This document shows positions 60,241 through 64,000 of a stretch of DNA of 64,000 nt, piece after piece; position 1 is the first letter of the stretch, and every line of letters begins with the position of its first letter. The notes beneath the pieces are model-generated. The model had not been told where the DNA came from, did no database searches, and was given only the letters and a program-made list of their open reading frames with translations. Made by a program: the position numbers and the translations under genes. The DNA is from Distichodus sexfasciatus (taxonomy: Eukaryota > Chordata > Actinopteri > Characiformes > Distichodontidae). The stretch spans positions 546,450-610,449 of the forward strand of contig JAVGVS010000161.1 of the NCBI GenBank assembly GCA_032718565.1, written 5' to 3'.

Positions 60241-60534
60241 AGATAATGAGACAATTCCTTCTAATTAATCCAACAAAATTAAAAACATTATTAACATCTT
60301 GACTTTTTTAACATTTTTGAACTTTTGGATTTTCTATGACTGGGGTGAATTTGCACTGTTGATATTATATTAATATTATTAGCCTATATTATAAGCTCTA
60401 TCACAAGGATTATAATCAGTAAGGATTCAATGGCCTATACAGAATTTATATTTTTTATTTGATATTTTAATGAATTACATTAAACTTGATAGTTTATTGA
60501 TACTAATGCTAACTTGTATGCATTTCTTTATATA

Positions 60535-60783
60535 CTCTCCCTGTATTCCCAGGGGCTCCAGATTCCTTGTGCACTCTAAAAGTTAACTGGCAACTCTAAT
60601 TTGGCCCCGTAAGGTGTGACTGAGAGTGTGATTGTGTGAGTGTGTGTGCCCTGCGGTGTATTGGCGCCTGCCCAGGGTTCGTCCCAGCCTTGTGCCATAG
60701 TTCTCGGGATAGGCTCCGGTCCCCACCATGACCCTGGTTGGGATTAAACGGCTAATATAATGAATGAATGAATGAATGAATGA
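60535..60783 (+). repeat. SINE family A, 3-prime part with (AATG)n tail
   Basis: CTCCCTGTATTCCCAGGGGC, TGGCAACTCTAATTTGGCCC, GATAGGCTCCGGTCCCCACC and GACCCTGGTTGGGATTAAAC, ending in (TGAA)n. The tRNA-like head is missing. Confidence 0.8.
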
Positions 60784-61059
60784 GATGACTAATTGTACTT
60801 TCCAAAAAAATCAGAGTAATACTAATAGAAAGCAAACAAATAAAGAATACATAAAATAATTTGTAAAATTACAAGGAATTGCAAAGGAAATATTGCAAAT
60901 ATTACAAAAAGTAGATTCAACAAATCATTGAAATCTCAAACCCAAACTACGTAAGTGTCTGATTCTGCATTCACAACTTTGTAGCCTGTTCCTTTGCCAC
61001 TTGTCTCATATCGAACCATTTACCACTGGCTTTTGTCCTTGTCCTCTTCTGTCACACAG

Positions 61060-61184
61060 CTCCTACCCCAGTAAGACCAGTCCACGGGCTCCAGATCGGC
61101 GTTATGAAGCCCCAGTGCCAGACTACCCTCCTAACAACAGAATTAGTGCCAAGGAAACCATGAGGAACCTCACTGTGAGCCCAG
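61060..61184 (+). CDS. necab2: necab2 exon: variable linker before the ABM domain
   Basis: The acceptor is CTGTCACACAG and the donor CCCAG/GTAGGG. The phase-2 GG from the previous exon plus C gives Gly, followed by SYPSKTSPRAPDRRYEAPVP and DYPPNNRISAKETMRNLTVS, then P and a final G base (phase 1). The exon is 125 nt. It is Pro-, Ser- and Arg-rich and probably disordered, as expected for the poorly conserved NECAB linker. Identification rests on splice signals, exact phase continuity and position rather than on residue conservation, so confidence is a little lower than for the neighbouring exons. Confidence 0.88.
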
Positions 61185-63983
61185 GTAGGGCAGCGACATC
61201 TCTAATTACTCATCTGCCCACGCAGAGAACACAAAAAAAGACACAAACACACAAATATAACTTCAAACCCAAATATTTATTCTCTCTGGCATTCTGTCTT
61301 ATGAACTGTCTCTCAAAATAAGTCATGCATATCTACCAAAAGGCTGCTCAGGTCAAACATATCAAGGCTTCATTTCTAAAGATGGCAGTGTTTCATATAA
61401 ACATGAGCTTTTGTAGCGAACACAGTTATTATTTCAACTCGGTATGTCCATTATTTCTGTTTGACTGGATTTGGATTGTAGGGTATTATGTGAGAGTATA
61501 ATGAGGTGTCTACTGGGAGATTGGACTGATATAGCGAGTCCTCGGAGACCTCTTCACACTGGAGTAAGTCAACCGTGAATACGCCTGCGTCAGCACGACC
61601 AGTGGTAATGATAAGAGCTCTCTGAACGGCTCGTGTCAGACATACAGTATATCACCTCGGCACTGGAGATTAACATGGAGATTAGTGTCTGGCCAATAAA
61701 TCACAATTGGTGCAAATAAATCAAATGTGCAATACTCAGCAGCTTCATTCATTTACCATTTTAATGCACTTTCAAACAGTTCACCAAGCACAGACAGATG
61801 GATTTCAGCTTTATCAGCCCATATCTCATATACATCTGGAGGAAGGCAAGGAGAAGAACATAAACACTGGCCAAGAATTAATGTTCACAGTAAGGGAAAA
61901 TTGTACTGTGCAACCTCTTAATCATTAAAGACAAAACACTATGTCTTTTTATAGCGCATTCAGTTTGAGCCCTGGAGGGTTGATTCTCCACAGTGCTCTG
62001 TGTTTTTGAAACAAATTAGTGCCAGTTGTGGGACGTTTCTGTGATGTCCACAGGTTGCCTCTCAGTCTTCCCCATTCTTCATGCTTCCTGTATCATTTAG
62101 AGCTGTGCTGTTGGTTATGTAACTGTTCTTGGGAGACACTAACAACACAAGGGCTGTTCGTGCGTCCAGTCAGCACTTTCTGTAGACACAGCAGCCACGC
62201 CACGTCTGAGTGCACAGTATGATGCAACAGAGAAAACAGGACGCTAATGGTGGAAGGAGGAAAAACAAAGAGTTCTTCGTTCAGCACTGCACTTGAAGAA
62301 AGTTTTTGGCCAGCATGATGTGAATTTGTGAACAAGTGAGACTGAATGAGTCATAGACTTGACTTGGCACAAGTGTAATAAAGATTATGATGGGCTCGAA
62401 GACAGAATTCCACACAAGTAACAATAAAGTGCAGGCAACAGTTACAAACCAGTGAAAACAAACTAAGGCCAGGACCTAAAAGACAATTATTGAATCCAAC
62501 AAATCTAAATCTCCCACTTCACAGGTATGAAGTTCAATGTATGACTTTTTTGCATTAGTTTATTAAACACTTACAAAAAAGGCTCAGTGCCCGTAAAACA
62601 AAAAACACATGCACATATCAGGCAGAGAATCAACACAAAACAATTGCAGTTGAAAAAGAGAGTCAAAAGAGTGTGCTTCGACTCAGACTGGTGAGATTAA
62701 ATAAAAGTGGGCACAGCTGGCAATCACAGGTACAAACAGGAAGATGTGACGCTAAGACAAGAAACCTGAGTAGGAGAATGAGTGAGGGAGCGAGTGATTG
62801 TCAGTTTGAAAACAGCACAGCCCTTCACACAGTGCAGCTTATCGACCACTGTATTAAATTCATTCGCAGGAAAAATACAGACATAGAAAAGGCAAACAAA
62901 ACAAAACAAGCCAAAAAAGAGATGATATCTGATAATAATGCTACACAATGATGAAACCACTCAGTGTGCTGGTAGCAAACTAGATTGAATTGTACATTTT
63001 CTCACCTTCACAGTGTTATGTTAATATAAGCTATTTTAGGCATTAAGATTTTGAGGTCGAACAGATTTTACACTGCTTGTTTTATTCGACTCATTCTATA
63101 GCTCAGGTATTTGTGTTCTGTTTCTTTGCTGTGCGAGCTGTAAACACGTCAGCGATACTGCTGAAGAAAGCACGAAGTGACGTTTCAGGGAATCGCTACT
63201 AAAACCCGTAGAATTGATGCGCATTGGACTCCACCAATCGTAAATTATGAAGATCTGGTTCAATTACTTGCTCTGTCTTGCTCTTAAGCTGACAGGCTCA
63301 ATACTCCAATCGCCATGAAATGATATACCGCCGTTGACAATGCCCGTTTCCAAGGCCAGCGAACGAAGACGGACACAAGTTTTAAATTCCCCCCAGACAG
63401 ACATAAAGCCATGCCGGTCGACTATAAACGTAGACATCCCAGCTGTCAGCGGCTCCGTGGAGAAAGCTTTGTTCAAGAGACCTTTTACGAGCACCAGACA
63501 CAAACTATTGATCGGTAACTTACCTCCCTCTAACCTGTTCCACTCCTGCCACTTTCTCTGTTTCCTCACCTTCCACTGTCTCTTTTCTGTCTGTCTCTCA
63601 TCAGTCTATTTCCATGAAGTGTTCATCTGTATTTTCACTGCATTCTAATGTTCTTGACATTAAACCTTTCCTCTCAATTCTCATAAACCAAAATGCATCC
63701 TTCTGCCATTTTCATTTTAAAACATTGTTGATGTACTTTTGCTAAAGTATTTTAGATTATGATTAAGTTTTTACCTGACATGACTCTTTTAAAGGTACAT
63801 GCAAACAGAATTTCTCCAGTATCTTCTGCTGTATGTGACACACTCCCACTGTATTATTTGTTTTCTCTCTTTTCTTCGCTCTCCACTGATCAAATGGCCT
63901 CTTGTCGTAGCTGAGGAGCTAAATTTAAACTTACTCTCTCCTTGTTTCCCTATGTAACATCCCCCACTTTATGTAACATTCAG
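61185..63983. other. intron (or intron plus unrecognised sequence) after the linker exon
   Basis: 61185-63040 is ordinary unique sequence. 63040-63520 differs in texture, with several CpGs and an open minus frame (63569-63264). No necab2 exon with correct phase was identified before 63984; a possible acceptor at 63912 leads to a frame with a poor donor. Confidence 0.5.
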
Positions 63984-64000
63984 AAGAATGGCCTGCTCGG
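63984..64000 (+). CDS. necab2: possible start of the next necab2 exon (cut by window end)
   Basis: A pyrimidine-rich stretch ends in ACATTCAG at 63976-63983. The 17 bases after it, joined to the G left by the 61184 donor, read EEWPAR with no stop. NECAB2 has a Glu-Glu-containing segment just before its next conserved helix (ISRL...). Too little sequence remains to confirm this; a chance AG is possible. Confidence 0.42.

Larger units (their letters stand above)
58269..61059. other. 2.8-kb intron
   Basis: 58320-58780 has unique sequence with ordinary composition. 60040-60240 is a minus-orientation dispersed repeat and 60535-60783 a SINE A tail. Nothing else was recognised. Confidence 0.6.
27978..61184 (+). 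other. necab2: necab2-like gene, internal part (five exons in window, both ends outside)
   Basis: Five + strand exons chain with compatible phases: acceptor phase 1, then 2, 1, 0, 2, ending in a phase-1 donor. Conceptual translation follows the order known for NECAB proteins: EF-hand pair, then the NECAB homogeneous region (coiled-coil-like), then a variable linker. The C-terminal ABM (antibiotic biosynthesis monooxygenase-like) domain is not in the window. NECAB2 fits better than NECAB1 or NECAB3: DSDNT, DTKELCDYF, HMGDYE, VLASLETLN, TKKVYE and NQIQSLL are NECAB2-type matches as I remember the family. NECAB2 is a neuronal cytosolic Ca2+-binding protein reported to bind adenosine A2A and mGlu5 receptors. 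Introns are about 8.7 kb, 308 bp, 20.9 kb and 2.8 kb. The paralogue assignment rests on recall of the family, not on a search. Confidence 0.9.

Noticed and set aside
63912..63953. Possible necab2 exon after CTTGTCGTAG
   Set aside because: Phase fits and AEELNLNLLS can be read, but the only donor is a weak GTAACA and the peptide does not look like the NECAB linker or helix.

Overview
The window is nuclear DNA from a vertebrate, almost certainly a ray-finned (teleost-type) fish. It is AT-rich and gene-poor, with split exons, GT-AG introns and many microsatellites. It is packed with fish-type interspersed repeats: two tRNA-derived SINE families, hAT-type elements with 8-bp target duplications, Tc1-type remnants, foldback MITEs and LINE 3-prime tails. 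No operon, phage, CRISPR or bacterial gene is present. Species cannot be told from the sequence.

One protein-coding gene is recognisable, on the + strand: an orthologue of NECAB2 (N-terminal EF-hand calcium-binding protein 2). Five internal exons chain in matching splice phase: 27978-28089 (end of EF-hand 1, start of EF-hand 2), 36769-36794 (a 26-nt microexon finishing EF-hand 2), 37103-37200, 58132-58268 (NECAB homogeneous region) and 61060-61184 (linker). A possible sixth exon starts at 63984 and runs off the end. The first exon and the C-terminal ABM-domain exons lie outside. The first exon seen has small indels that break its frame in the middle, while its ends stay in the same frame and all other exons are intact.

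Layout. 1-27977: upstream intron or 5-prime flank, no exon found, repeat islands separated by unique sequence and one candidate conserved non-coding block (17700-18060). 28090-36768: intron with a 1.45-kb polypyrimidine minisatellite, a polypurine tract, and a three-layer transposon nest (SINE split by a Tc1-type element and a hAT-type element). 36795-37102: 308-bp intron with a TG microsatellite. 37201-58131: 20.9-kb intron full of hAT-type elements, some nested, and several with exact or near-exact 8-bp duplications. 58269-61059 and 61185-64000: mostly unique intron sequence, with one SINE tail and a block at 63040-63520 that looks unlike its surroundings.

I found no new gene system. The most notable observations are the frame-broken EF-hand exon, the microexon inside an EF-hand loop, the datable transposon nests, and a pair of long-TIR elements in opposite orientation 35 kb apart that share termini with a nearby foldback MITE.
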